DNA from: Neoceratodus forsteri
Taxonomy: Eukaryota > Chordata > Ceratodontiformes > Ceratodontidae
Assembly: GCA_016271365.2 (NCBI GenBank)
Contig: CM057454.1
Location: 696,151,501 to 696,215,500 of the forward strand
Direction: 5' to 3'
Length of the DNA stretch: 64,000 nucleotides
The translations under genes and the position numbers were made by a program. Positions 31,018 through 43,345 of this stretch are shown here, piece after piece. Within the stretch, counting starts at the first letter, position 1, and every line of letters starts with the position of its first letter. The notes under the pieces are model-generated. The model was not told where the DNA came from, ran no database searches, and saw only the letters and a list, made by a program, of their open reading frames with translations.

Positions 31018-32430
31018 TGAAATAAAGCTGCAGGCTGACTTCTCATTTAAAAACTGTTTTCTGGGATCTTTCTGTTTGTACTTGATCCATTTTGGCTATC
31101 TTATGTGGTGATCCTAGAGATTTTATATTTGCCTTGGTTTAATGACTGCATACTTTCTAGAACTTTCTGTAAACTCCGTTTGGACTTTAATATTGACCAG
31201 CCAATTGATATAGCTGTACGAATTTGACCCTAGACATCTTTACTTACTCTACATTTTACTGTTTTTGGTTTACGAGAGGCTTTTTTAAGACTAGTATGCA
31301 GTTATAGAGGTTTAGACTTATGCTTCTCCTTTACAAATAGTGTATAACAGTCCTGATGTTAGTAGGTGTTTCAAGCTAGATGTTTTTCTTTCCTTCCTTT
31401 ACACTGCATTTTCTGTGTTAGTTAGATTTTTTGGATACTTAAGCTGTTTCCTTGTTGCTGGACTTGTTAATCAAATTCTTTATTAGCATACTAGTTTGCA
31501 TATTCATAGTCCTACATGTCTAATTCAGGTCTGCTCTTTTTTTTTCTTTCTTTTTTAACATCGTGGGAGCTCACAGTGTTTTTTTGCATCACTGAGTATA
31601 TTCCACAAGTTAAACTTGGATGTGATCGCTCCCTTTTTCTTTTATGATTCCTGACAAAGATGTTTTGGTTCTGTTATTTATCCTTTTCTTTTTTATGTAG
31701 AGGCATAACTGGTATGTTGGGAATACCTTTAGATGTTTGCTGGAGTAAGATGACGGCTCCTCTGACACAATATTATTTTTAAATGTTATTTATGTGGATT
31801 ATGGAGAGAGACATTTCTTTTTTCTCTATTTTTTGGTGGGTACAGAATCAATAGATCCCGCCTATATGATACAGTAGCACTGTTTGCTGTATTATACAGC
31901 ATGCTAGCTTACCTTCCCTTTTATTTAGTATTGCTTACATTGAAGGGACAAGGAGAAGCAAACATTTAATGAATATGAATATGAATATGTTTAACTAACT
32001 CCATTCCTTTGTCTTATTATTTTTCTGATTACCCTTCTTTTTCAAAAGGAGGGGGGCTGTGGTTTGATTCCCCCCCCCCATTTTTTCTTTTATATTTATT
32101 TATTACCTTGGTACTGTAGGGTCAGAACTCTCTAGAGTAGTGGCTCAATGGATCTTTCTTTAACAGGATCTAGAGGAGCCACCAGCCCATTGGCTGTCAT
32201 GGGCCAATATTGTTGGGAGGGGTTTATGTCCTTCAATACTAGGGCAACTGTATGGGGGGATTATATGGGTCTGAAGCTTTGTGTATTTTTTTTATGGTGG
32301 GTTGGGTGGTTTTTTGGCATATCTGGGATTATGTACCTTGCTTGGAGGGGGGGGTCCTTCAAATCCTTATTGGGTTAGATTATGTTTTCTTTGGAGCTAT
32401 TTGAAGTTCTTATGCTTTTTTTCTTTCCAT
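31018..32430 (+). other. Long ORF1-ORF2 spacer of the L1
   Basis: About 1.4 kb of T-rich sequence between the end of ORF1 and the start of ORF2. It holds no recognisable protein, terminal repeat or SINE. Short GAATAT repeats occur at 31970-31988 and a G/C homopolymer tract near 32070. It may be native to this family or an unrecognised insertion. Confidence 0.5.
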
Positions 32431-32431
32431 A

Positions 32432-33302
32432 ATGAGGACCCCATGGAATATCATTACTTGGAATATTAAAGGTGGCCAGTCTCAGACAAAAAGATTTGCT
32501 ATTTTAAAACATTTGAAAATTCTGCAGTCTCATAATGCTTTTTTGCAGGAGACCCATATTCTTGCTATTCAAGTTTCCTTGTTCAGGTGCACCTGGGTAG
32601 GTCAGGCATTTGGAGCTGGAAACAGTCATTGTCAAAGGGGAATAATTATTTTGTTCCATAAATCTTTTCCTTTTTCTCTTATATCCAAGGTGAAAGACAA
32701 AGAGGGGAGATATATTTTCATACATGGCCGTTTTGGACCTACATTTTATTTGGCTCAGTTTACTGCCCTAATACTGATACCCCCTCTTTCTTCTCAGTTT
32801 TAATTGCTACATTAGCTCCCTATGAACACCTTCCTTGGATTCTGGGAGGTGATTGGAACTTGGTCACTTATAATGATTTAGACAAAACCCACAGTTTGGG
32901 ATTGGGATTATCACCAGCTCAGCGGGGGACTGAGCTCCCACTTTCATATTGTGTGACCCTGAGCAAGTCACTTAACTTCCTTGTGCTCCCAGGTTGCACC
33001 TTGAAACAAGCTTCAGCTTAGTGTGCCTTTCCTGGTTAAACAATTTCCCTTTTCTCCTGAGGGACCTTATTGACACCTCTGGTCTTGTGGATCCTTGGTG
33101 CATACTCTACCCTTCTACTAAAGCATATACTTTTTATTCTCATCCCCATAATTCCTACTCTAGGTTAGATTTTTTTTTCATTTCTAATTCATTAATTGCT
33201 ACAATTTATGATTGCCAAATAGAACCTATGGTTTTGTCTGAACACTCACTGGTCAAACTTACCTTGGATATTATATACCAATCAGACTGTGACCACACCT
33301 AG
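32432..33302 (+). pseudogene. L1 ORF2 endonuclease domain
   Basis: MRTPWNIITWNIKG starts at 32432, followed by LQETHI, a GRYIFIHG segment and the GGDWN box (32844-32858). The MIR-like SINE interrupts the domain near 32900-33010. It resumes with DPWCILYPSTKAYTFYS, RLDFFFISN and SEHSLVKL (to 33302), where the catalytic SDH has become SEH. The landmarks are those of an APE-type endonuclease. It is inactive. Confidence 0.83.
32910..33010 (+). mobile_element. MIR-like (CORE-SINE) fragment inside the L1
   Basis: The segment GTGTGACCCTGAGCAAGTCA (32951-32970), followed by CTTAACTTCC and TTGTGCTCCC, is strikingly close to the conserved core of MIR-type SINEs. It interrupts the L1 endonuclease reading frame, so it arrived after the L1. 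The tRNA-like head is not evident; boundaries are approximate. Confidence 0.65.
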
Positions 33303-33769
33303 TCCCTTAATAGATACATCTTTTATCGGACACTCAAATTGTTACTCACTTAAAGGACTATATTAGGATCTCTATTGAACTTAATGGGAATTCTATACAA
33401 GCCTTGGATAAGGCTTGGGGAGCCCTGAAACGTGCATGGTGCAGTGAGCTAATACAATTAGCTACTAAGAAAAAAAAAGGAAAACTCCAAATGAGCTAAT
33501 ACATTACTATCTACCATCAGGGACATTGAAAAACTCCTATCCTCATCTACCAGCGAAGATGTTTGTATTCGTCTTTTCCGGCTTAGAGCTCAATATGTGA
33601 CCCTGTTGCTAGAGCAAGAATAAAAGTCCCTGAAAGCATTAAAGGCCACATATGCTGATCAGGGAGAAATCACTGTGAAGTTACTGTACTTGCTATTCGA
33701 TTGTGACAGAGAGCTGCAGCTCATTGGATTCAACTTTTATATAACCTTCAAACTCACTCTCCTACTGTC

Positions 33770-36100
33770 CAGGTGAGGGAAACTGCCAACATTTTGGGGG
33801 AATATTATTCTAACTTATATTTGGATGACCTAGGTACACACAACAGATATAAAGACATGTCTTTATTTAAACAAAATATCTCTCTGCCACATCTGCCAGA
33901 ATCAATAATACCAGAACTTGAGTGTCCTATATCAGAGATGGAGATCAGAGAAGCTATTGCTTCTCTTGTGCTAGATAAAGCCCCAGGACCTCCAGTTTTT
34001 ATAAACATTTTGTTGATTATCTTGCCCCCATCTTGACCTTGCTTTATAATTATTTACACTCTTCTGATTTATTGGAAACTTTACTGCTGGAGGCCCATGT
34101 TGTTGAACTATCTAAACCAGGTAGGGACCAATCACACCCAGAGAATTATCAACATATTTCCCTTATCAACATCAATATGAATATTTTAGCCAAAATCTTA
34201 ACTTTTTGCCTTGATTGGGTATGGTTGAGTTGATAGGACATGAGCAGGTGGGTTTCATGAGGTGGAAACTTTCAAGTGATCATTTTCACAAATTGTTTTA
34301 TTGAATTTTCTCATCCAGGGAACAGCAGCTTGGTTCAGTTCTAGTCTCCCTGGATGCAGAAAAAGCTTTTGATGGGGTCTCCCAGCCCTACCTGTTTTGG
34401 ATCTACAGCAATACAGGTTTCAAGATTCTTTTCTTCGGTGGGTGCAAATTCTTTAATCAAATCCCACTGCCAGAGTTTTGTGTAATAGAATACTTTCTGA
34501 CCACTTTTCTATCTCAAGAGAAACCAAACAAGGCTGCACCCTATCCCCTACATCTTTAATTTGTACATGTAACCCCTTACTCATAACATCAATGACCAGT
34601 CATCTCTTGCATCCTAACTGTACAGGCACTCATGAAATGAAAGTTTCCACATACGTAGTTGATATTCTACTGTATTCATCTGACCATGTTACCACTCTTC
34701 AAATGTCTTTAATGACCATACATCAATCTGGAGCTTTTTCTTGATACAAAATTAATTTAACAGAAACAGTTGTTTTCCCCCCTCTCCACATGTTTTTAAA
34801 GCAGATTTTGGTGCACTTGGTTTACAATGGGAAACCAAGAGTTTGACTTATCTAGGCATTTAAGTTTCCTCCAATATGTCATTATTAAAGCCCTTGAATC
34901 TGTACCCCTCGGTAAAACACATTGTTCATACCTGGATAGATGTAAATCACCACCATTAACCTTCTGGGGGTAGAGTTAATGTTATTAAAATGAATATTTT
35001 CCCCACCTTTTATATCCCTTAGGCATGTTGAACATTGTTTTACTGGTTATTTCATTTACAATTTTACACAGGGCACTTTCTAAATTTTTGCGGGCACATA
35101 AACCACCACATTGTTCTTATGATAAACTAGTGCACCTGAGGAAGTATGGAGGACTTCAACTTCCCCATCTTTTATGATATTACTTTGCTTTGCATAGAGC
35201 CAAATTTTTGTATTGGGGATTATGTGATATCCAAACTCTGCCTAAGTACTCTCCTACTTGTCTTATAATTGAAAGACACCTATGTCTCCAGCACCATATT
35301 GACCTTTTAAATCTGTATTGTTCCTTACCCCTCACAAACTTTGCCAATCTCTTAAATCTTCCCCATTGTATTGGTTCCTTCAGGCACATGCTCAACTTTG
35401 CAAACACTTTAGGATTTCCTATGTTAAGGACCCTGCTTAGCCACTCTTTAATAGTCCTAATATTACAATTGATAATAAATCCTTATGTCAAAGGCACTGG
35501 CCATATCTGCCCACTGTATTTTGTCTGATTTTATTGTGGATGGTGCTCTTATTTCTCATGACCAACTTAGAGTAAAGTTCAGGGCTCCTGCTTCCTCCTT
35601 TTTTAGTATTGTCAGCTTCACACTGCCTGCATAGTTTTATTGGTCACCCTACATGGATTTCTTTTTCTGGCTCCTTTTTTTATAAGCCTGTTGTCTATTG
35701 TATGACAAGATCACCCTATTTCTCATTTATATAATGCCATAGGTCAAGTACTTTGGGACTCCATATCTCCAGCAGCCTTTTATTGGATTAATACATTTCA
35801 CATTGAATGCAATAATGACTTTTGGTTTCACCTTTGGATGGATTTACATAGACAATGCAAACAGGATAGATTTTGATTGCAGCAAGTCAATATTTTACAT
35901 GGTTTGTACTTATCACCGACCAATCTATATAGAATGGGGAGAGCTGAGACACTGATCTGGCCACGCTATACTGAGACTGAGGGTTCATTATATCATATGT
36001 TGTGGTCATGTCCTAAAGTTAACTCACTTTGGAAGCTTATACAATCTAATGTAAGTTAAACTCCATACTAGGTCTTCAAGATGCATTTATGCACATATTT
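33770..36100 (+). pseudogene. L1 ORF2 reverse transcriptase and C-terminal region
   Basis: Landmarks are LGEYYSNLY (about 33796), KAPGPP (33978), NYQHISLIN (34145), SLDAEKAFDGVSQPYLF (34350), SISRETKQGCTLSP (about 34508) and YVVD at 34652-34663, where the first catalytic Asp of YxDD is lost. The downstream frame has FAPYSLG-like and C-terminal segments (LPQYSPTCLIIERH, then GSLYHMLWSCPKVNSLWKLI at 35970), typical of L1. More than four frame breaks are present. Confidence 0.82.
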
Positions 36101-36590
36101 GTATTCTGGGTGATTACTCTACCCCTTCTGGGAATCCCTCATAAGGCTCAAATGGCCTTGATAGCTGCAGTTATGAAACTGTTGATTCTAAGACAATGAT
36201 TCAACTCAGCTCTTCCCACTTGGTCCAAATGGTTAGCAGAAATCAGTTTATCTTTAAACATTGAGAAATCTATGGCTTATTTTTTTAAATTGCCTCAAGT
36301 ATGTAGATCCAAACGGAAAATCTTACACACGTTACTCTCTATTTCTTCATTATTTTTTAGCTCCACATTTATTTATAAGGTTTGCAGAGATGTGTTGGGG
36401 GGGTCATTGGGAGGGGGAAAGGATTTATTTTGCATTGTCAAGGGGGGATTTATTATAAATCTGTTTTTGTATTTTGTTTTCAGTATGTTATACTTTTATT
36501 ATATAATGTATTTTGGTTGGTGTTTTGTTTATGTCATGTGTATATCTCATACTTTTAATAAAGTTTATTAAATTGCAAAAGGAAAACTAA

Positions 36591-37941
36591 TATCCCTTTT
36601 TTGTTCTGCCCACACATGTGGGTGGATGGGGGGATCCATGTAGGAAACCAGAAAAAAAAAACATAATTTGCTCGAAGAAATTGGATGTCAGCCTTAAACA
36701 TGGATGTTACATATGGATGTAAATGACACTAGGGAATCTATTTTGGGATATTTTGGATACAATTCTGGATATAAAATACATCCAAAATACAGTTACCTGA
36801 AGCCATGATTGTGACAGAAATATCTGGATATTTTTATTTATGATGGAGCATGATGCTGGGCATCACTGTTGCAGGAGTGTTGGAGTGGTATTGCATGGTC
36901 ATGATGCTACTGACAGAAAGGTGATTCAGTGGTGAAAAGTGTTTTATGAAAGGTAAATTCTTCAAGTGAAATTCTAGTGGCCTTACCTATTATTCGTCCA
37001 TGAATATTTGAGCAAATTTTGCAAATTAGTAATTTCTAATTACCCACAATAAATGTTAATATATTAAACTGCATTTATCCAGCTTAATTAGATTCCAAAA
37101 CATATTTACTTTGTCTGCGTAGCAAAGGCTGAGTGTATGCCTGCAATGCAGTGGAGTTATAAACATCCAAATATTTTTAAAACAGAACACTGAACTCATT
37201 TTATGTCTCTCATATCCATTACTCCTCCCACCTGCTCACCTTACTGCTTGACATTGTCTGTACTGTTTCTTAAAAGTAGGTGCAGTTTTCTTATTTCTTG
37301 TTTCTCTTTTCTCTAAATTTACCTTTGTGGGTGGCAGTGAGCTATCAGGGATGAGAAAGTTGGTGAATGCACATGATGTAGACATCTGTTAATAGTGTAA
37401 TATTGGGTGCCATAGGGGGCATTTGTAATAGCCAGGAATTTGCTAGTGTGAAGGGAGCACTGTATCTTCTCTATGACATAGCCTTTGATGTATCAGATGG
37501 AAAAGGTACAGCTTTTACTGTTCTGTCCTAGGAACAGGGTACATGTTCACAACAAATAGTGGACTGAGGAGATTTAATTAATTTAAATTAGTTTTCCTGA
37601 CATGAAGACATATTCAAGGGTGATCTGATCTAAGAATCTTAGGCTGACCATTGAAAAAGTGACTGGAAACAGATAGTGTAAATTGCCCTGGTGGGATCAA
37701 TTAACTATATTGTTTTTCATATGTGAACCATCATCTTGTATATTCATGTTGCATCTTCAACATTTTCTTTCTTGTAATAGTGTACAAGTTTCTCTGTTAA
37801 ATGTAACTAACTCTTGGCTGCTCCTGAAAATGGATGTCTGTCGAAGTAAGCCCACTTGATTAACAAAATTCAATAAATATATGAATAAATAAAATTACAT
37901 AAAACAGAGGGAACTGTATTTGGGAGATTATATAAAAGGTA
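36591..37941. other. Gene-free stretch
   Basis: About 1.35 kb with no recognised gene, terminal repeat or tandem repeat. Composition is AT-rich and similar to the surrounding non-element DNA. Confidence 0.5.
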
Positions 37942-38049
37942 AAAACAAATTGGTAGAATAAGAACCAACTCAACAATATAAATATTTTTTTCAAATACTT
38001 TCATTTATTTTTTCTCTCTATTTCTTTATTTCCCAGGTACAGTGTTAAA

Positions 38050-38091
38050 TCAGTCTCAAACTCGGACCCAAGTCCTTCATCAGTGAGTAAC
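38050..38091 (-). ncRNA. Hammerhead-ribozyme-like motif (left arm)
   Basis: On the minus strand the order is ACTCA, CTGATGA (perfect core, complement of 38077-38083), AGGAC-TTG-GGTCC stem, GAG, TTTGAG. Stem I is formed by CTCA/TGAG. The GAAA segment is altered. It is the best conserved core in the window. Confidence 0.55.
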
Positions 38092-38514
38092 ACCTTCCCC
38101 TATATAACAATTTTTTAATGTATTGTAAATATCCATAATTTGTACATCCTGAACATTTTCTTTTTATTACCCAACTTATAAACAAAATCAAGACAATATA
38201 TACTCACCCAAAAATTATGCTGTGTCCCTTTAATATTTGCTATTTCATTATTTTTCCATATTTATGCATGACTTATCTAAAAATATCCAAAAACATACAG
38301 TCAATCATTTCTTCAGCTCAGTCCTCATCATATATAAACTTCAACAAGCACAATTTCTCAAACAATATCTCAACATCCTGCTTTCCTAATCTCATTATAC
38401 AATTTCTCCTGCATACAATCAAGAATACATAAATAACTTCAAAAACGTTCAGGATGTACAAATTATTGATATTTACAATATATTAAAAAACCTTTTTTAT
38501 ATAGGGGACAGTGT

Positions 38515-38556
38515 TACTCAGTGATGAAGGACGTGGGTCCAAAACATTTGATACTG
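38515..38556 (+). ncRNA. Hammerhead-ribozyme-like motif (right arm)
   Basis: ACTCA, GTGATGA (one change from CUGAUGA), AGGAC-GTG-GGTCC, AAAAC, ATTTGATAC. It is the inverted partner of the motif at 38050-38091. Different core bases are damaged in the two arms, so the ancestral sequence probably had an intact core. Confidence 0.5.
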
Positions 38557-38662
38557 ATTTAACACTGTACTTGGGAAATAAAGAAATAGAGAGAATAAAT
38601 AAATGAAAGTATTTGATAAAAATATATTGGTGAGTTGGCTTTTATTCTACCAATTTAGTTTT

Positions 38663-39182
38663 GCTGTTTGTTGTGCCTTAATTGGTAGAGAGCTACTCCC
38701 TTAATGAAGTTTTTTTCTACCGAGGTTGGCTGGACTGGATCTTCCTGTATCGATTATATAAGGGCCCCGACTCTCAATTAAGGGACACTCATGGTACTCC
38801 AATTTATAAAGATCTTGTTGTTGATATCTGTGACACTCAACTGGAAGACTTGAATCTTCAGAAGGAAATCCATAATTGCAACCTCTGCCACTTCAATCTT
38901 GAGGCTACCCTTTTATTGCTCAGTTATAAAACCAGATCATATCAAGTGAGCTGCTTTGGGCCTTAGGTTATATACTGCACAGTGCACACTAGATATTAAT
39001 GCAAATGGCAGAATGTTGTAATTTCCACAAAAAAGTAAGATGGTAAGTTATTAGTCAGACTTTTTTTTTCTTTAAGTTTGGAACATGATAAAAACTGGAT
39101 CAAACACATCTGCACTGTTCATTCAAAACAAATTCATGAAACTCACATTACTATTTTAGTTCATGCTGTACATATTTCATTT
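38663..39182. other. Gene-free stretch
   Basis: About 520 bp between the foldback and the LINE 3' end. No gene, repeat family or terminal structure was recognised. Confidence 0.5.
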
Positions 39183-39314
39183 CATTTATTCTTTGGTAAC
39201 CGGGTAAAGGCACTGGGCCAAAGGTCCCTTTTCAGGCCCGACCTGGGCAAAAAAAAAAACATAAAAAAATACACAAATACAATCAACAGCAGTACAAAAC
39301 CAAAAAAATACAAA

Positions 39315-40902
39315 TTACAAATTACAGTTACAAGCAGATTTATGTAATAAATAACTTTTTAACCTTTGTTTAAAAGTTAAAACAGAGGGAGCAATCCTAA
39401 CATCAAGTGGGAGTGAATTCCAATTCAAGGGTGCTGCTATTGAAAAAGCTCTAGAACTTAATCTAAGCCGAGACCTGGGGACAAAATATAGGGGGCCGTC
39501 AGCCGACCGAAGGCTGGGAAGCAATTTTTTCATTACAACAAGATCAGACAGAGGAAAAAGGGAACCAAAGTAAAAACATTTATACATCAGACAGCCAACA
39601 AAATATTCTATTCTGCAACTAGGAGAAAACCACCTCAACCAAGAATAAAGATTACACCGATGTATCCTATTGGGGACTTCTAAAATAAAACTACAAATAT
39701 TATTATAGGCCAAAGTTAGAGCTTGGATTTCTTTTGAACCTATGCTATAATATAAACAAGAACTGTAATCAAAATATGGAAGAAGAGAACCAATAGCAGT
39801 TGCTAATCTAGTTACCTGTGAGATGAATGACTTAAATTTGTATAACACCCCCCATTCTTTGACTTACTTTCTTAACCATTGACTGAATCTGAGGTGAAAA
39901 GGTCAAACTGGGAACCAATAGTGAGCCCAAATACTTAAATTGAGACACTTGTTCAAGCAGACCACCCCAAAAATCAGATATCCTCAGTTCTGGAGTGTCC
40001 ACCAACATAAATTGTGTACCAAATAACATAGCTTTTGTTTTAGCTGAGTTCAAAACCATAGCATTTAAAGTAAGCCAAGAACAGACAGCACCAAAATCCT
40101 TTTCTAGGAAACAAGAAAGTTCAGACACAGAAGTTGACTGAGCACAGATTACAAGATCATCTGCATAAAGCAGTGATTCACTAAACTTACAAACTCCAGG
40201 AAGCTGATTAATAAAAATAGAAAATAACAGAGGTCCCAAAATGGACCCCTGAGGCACACCACAACTAACTGGCAAGACATCAGAAACCACAGAACCTATT
40301 TGAACAAATTGACACCTGTTACTCAGATAATCATAGAACCAAGAAACAGCGACATCAGAAAACCCCTGATCTTTCAATTCTGTGCAAGCCAAATCATTAT
40401 CAATCAAATCAAAAGCCTTGGATAGGTCCATGAACACTGCCCCAGTCACCAAACCCTTCTCAAACCAATGTAGGATGTTGTTTGTGAACCCAACCAAGGC
40501 CATGCCCATAACAAAGTACTAACAGAACCCATGTTGTTGCCTTGACAACAAATCATGGGTAACCAAATAGGCATCAATTTGCTTAGCCACTAAATGCTCA
40601 AGTAGTTTACTAAGGGGATTCAGTATTGATATTGGCCTATAATCATCCATGGAAGTAGCACAGCTCTTTTTTGGAACTGGAACCACCTTAGCTTTCTTCC
40701 AGGACAGGGGAAAAACACTTGTAGCCAATGTCATATTAAAAATATAACAAAGGGGATCCATAGTAAAGGGGATAGCCAATTTTAAGAAGCGGGCATCCAA
40801 CCCTTCCACGCAGTAAGTCCCTTTATTTGGGAGAGACTGTAGAAGATGAAAAACATCATTTGGTGTTACTTCCTTAAACAAAAACCTGGTTCCATCTACC
40901 AA
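39315..40902 (-). pseudogene. L2-like reverse transcriptase and C-terminal region
   Basis: From 40902 the frame reads VTPNDVFHLLQSLPNKG, DYRPISILNPLSKLLEHLV (about 40650), LLSRQQHGF, then in the next frame GAVFMDLSKAFDLIDNDL (40440), SCGVPQGSILGPLLFSIFINQL, SLLYADDLVI (40180; catalytic YADD intact) and FKYLGSLLVPSLTF. The C-terminal piece (39848-39315) has SLLPYFDYSSCLYYS and LNWNSLPLDVR. Only about three frame breaks over 1.6 kb make it one of the better preserved RTs here. Confidence 0.88.
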
Positions 40903-41257
40903 AGGAACAGAGGAAAAGGATTTAGTATTACCAGCCTGAGGAAAAAAGATCTAAACTTAGAAAGATCTGAAAATTTTGAATTTAACAATTTAACAATTTC
41001 AGGTAAGTCACAAATTTTTTTGTTGTCAACATTTAATTTCTGGATGTCAGATTTTGATTTAGCAGAAAGTAAAGTATTTACATTATTCCAAAACTTCTTT
41101 GGATCTGCCCAGTCATCTTCAAAGCGATCCCTGAAATAAGCTTTTTTAGCATTTCTATCAGTTTGAGAGACTAAATTCCAAAGTCCACGGTAGAGATCCA
41201 TTGAAACTCTACTGGGAGATAATTTAAATTTAATCCAAGCACTATCCCGCTCCTTAA

Positions 41258-42383
41258 TTAATTTCTTAATGCTGGGACCAAACCATCCAGTAGGAGAACC
41301 TCTACACCGAATGGTCTGCAAAGGGAAAAGGGATTCCTGAATGGGAAGAAGTTGGCTGCAAAAAAATCTAGTGCTGTATCCACATCTGGAATACATTCAT
41401 GAAATGACCAATTAATTAACATCAAAGAAGAATATAACAGGAAATAATCTGTCCTTTTAAATGATATAATCTTAAACACAGAAGGAGGGGGTTTAAGACA
41501 GCAAAAATCTAGGACACAAAAGGTGGCCATGTGGTTGCTTACAGAATCTGCCAAGACACCAGAGGCTCCTACCCTTCCCACTCTATTAGTCAATACCCAA
41601 TCCAACAGAGAATTATTCTGTGAGATGGGATTGAGATGGGTAGGCACATTTATACACTGAGTCAGTCCATAGGAGAGAAGAAGAGATTCAAAGCCCATGG
41701 TGTCATTAGCCCTCCAACTCAACTTCATATCTCCAACAACAACAGAATCACTCTGCTTTAAATAAACTTCACAAACATCCAAGAAATGTTTAAGCCCTTA
41801 AATACCACATTGAGGGGGATTATACAAACAGTCCACATTTAACTTTTTCTTTCCTCCAAGAACAAATTGCAAAACCAACCAATCAGTATCACAATCCAAA
41901 TCCTCACTAGACCTTAAAAAATTAATTTCTAAATAATCCCTATAATAAATCAAGACCCCACCACCATTTTTTTTGACCTTTACGGTCTACCCTAAATATT
42001 TTATAACCCCCAATATGACACACATTATCGGGCACCCCCAGCTTCAACCACGTTTCTGAAAAAGCAACAATGTCAGGCAAATATAGAGCAATAAGTTGTT
42101 TGATTTCAGCAATCTTAGGGATTAAACTATGAACATTCAAATGGATAATTTTAAATCCATGACAGGATTTCAAACAATTGTTCAAAGATGATGCCTGAGA
42201 GGAAGACATAGAATCCAAAGAACAAGGCCCTGGATTTGGTTCAACATCACCAGATACTAACAAAAGAAAGGTGGTTGAAACACAGTTGCCCAGTTTAGAA
42301 CAAAGTAACATGCCATAGTGCAAACAAGTAAAGTAACCTCTATTCCCACATTGTCTTATGGGCATAGGGCTACTCAACAACAA
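41258..42383 (-). pseudogene. L2-like endonuclease with N-terminal 2A-like sequence
   Basis: The open frame from 42383 begins MLLSSPMPIRQ and reaches the octapeptide DVEPNPGP at residues 46-53. The endonuclease follows: HLNVHSLIPK, DIVAFSETWL and YKIFRVDRKG, then a break near 41940. The second frame (41782-41258) has VVVGDMKLSW, LLDWVLTN and SNHMAT, where the catalytic SDH Asp has become Asn. APE-type LINEs with 2A-like sequences have been described. This copy is inactive as an endonuclease. Confidence 0.83.
42225..42248 (-). other. 2A-like ribosome-skipping motif (DVEPNPGP)
   Basis: The eight codons spell D-V-E-P-N-P-G-P, matching the D[VI]ExNPGP consensus exactly, after a hydrophobic run (TTFLLLVSG). 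In a translated element it could release an N-terminal leader of about 52 residues from the endonuclease-RT protein. Confidence 0.7.
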
Positions 42384-42489
42384 TTGCCATGAATCAGTAA
42401 CAACAACATCAACAACTAAGCAATTTGAAAAGCAAAACTCACTTGTCTCATATGGGGCAGTGCAGTGTTCCCACCGCCAGACCTATATA

Positions 42490-43342
42490 ATTTAATATGA
42501 TCCACATATATCAACCCTCCCCAAGAATACACACCCAAATAGGTAAACATTTAGCATCCCACATTATTAACATAACATACTTACAACACCAACAGTATTA
42601 TAGTCAAACACTTCCACTCCCCTACCTCCCTCAGACTCCCTTAGACTCCCCTGCACTTATTGCACCTGTGTTGCACAAACGCCACCGCGTTTGGCAAGTG
42701 AGATCTTTAAACAATTCAACCCCACAGACTGGGCTGCCACTATCAATTGGGGGAAGGGGGTGCAGCTAACATCAGGTAGAAGAAGCTAGTAAGTATCTAG
42801 CAACAGGGCTATGAGCAGGGTGCAATTACTGAAGTGGCAGCAGCTGTACTTAATTAATCAGCTCCACTCTTGGAAGGACAGCACAAACACCCTAAACAGT
42901 ACATTTTAGGTCCTTTTTTCAGCAGCACACAAGTAATCAATTTGTAAACAGCAGTTCAGCAGGGACTCCAACCAGCAGTGTTAAATAATAAAATCTCCAC
43001 GGCATTAAAATGCACCCCAATACTGTAACAAGTCATATCCCTTTAGGTTGGACAAGTCTTGCAGCATGATTAGAGTCTGGAGATTAAGTACCTGTGGGAT
43101 TTCTCCTGAATGTTTTCTATGACTGAACTTACAAGTAAAATTATACAGTAAATGAAAAGTAAAAACTGGAAATTAAGTATTTTGATTGGCTGACACACTT
43201 CAGAAAGGGTTAATTAACTTCTAGAAACTCTTTGTTGCAAAAACACAATTTAAATTTAAACTATACAGAGCATTAATAAAATAAGAAAAAAAACATTTAT
43301 TTCTATGATAACTTTAAAGCATTACAGTGGTTGAGAACATAC
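42490..43342. other. Gene-free stretch upstream of the L2-like LINE
   Basis: No recognised coding sequence. Part may be the 5' UTR of the LINE, because its open frame starts only about 100 bp away. AT-rich toward 43300. Confidence 0.4.
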
Positions 43343-43345
43343 AGT

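Larger units (their letters stand above)
30237..36590 (+). mobile_element. Plus-strand L1-type LINE, near full length
   Basis: ORF1 remnant (30265-31017), a spacer of about 1.4 kb, then ORF2 with endonuclease, RT and C-terminal region, ending in TTTAATAAAGTTTATTAAATTGC at about 36580. The 5' boundary is uncertain. Length (about 6.3 kb) and two-ORF order fit vertebrate L1-type elements. A MIR-like SINE interrupts the endonuclease. Multiple stops show it is dead. Confidence 0.85.
37942..38662. mobile_element. 720-bp foldback of two inverted PLE-like tails
   Basis: The left arm (37942-38160) and right arm (38440-38662) are reverse complements over about 215 bp with scattered differences, separated by about 280 bp of AT-rich DNA. 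Each arm carries a hammerhead-like core and an AATAAAG or its complement. The arrangement resembles the inverted pLTR copies of the larger Penelope-like element at 11.6-18.0 kb, here without the RT gene. Confidence 0.8.
39183..42480 (-). mobile_element. L2-like LINE with 2A-like motif
   Basis: The minus strand encodes an APE endonuclease followed by an RT, with 3' end at about 39183 (minus strand ends ...TACCAAAGAATAAA). The 3' UTR is recognisable again at 59331. RT sequence and single-ORF look place it in the CR1/L2 group, distinct from the CR1 copies in this window. The 5' limit near 42480 is a guess based on the open frame. The frame is broken at several places. Confidence 0.8.
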
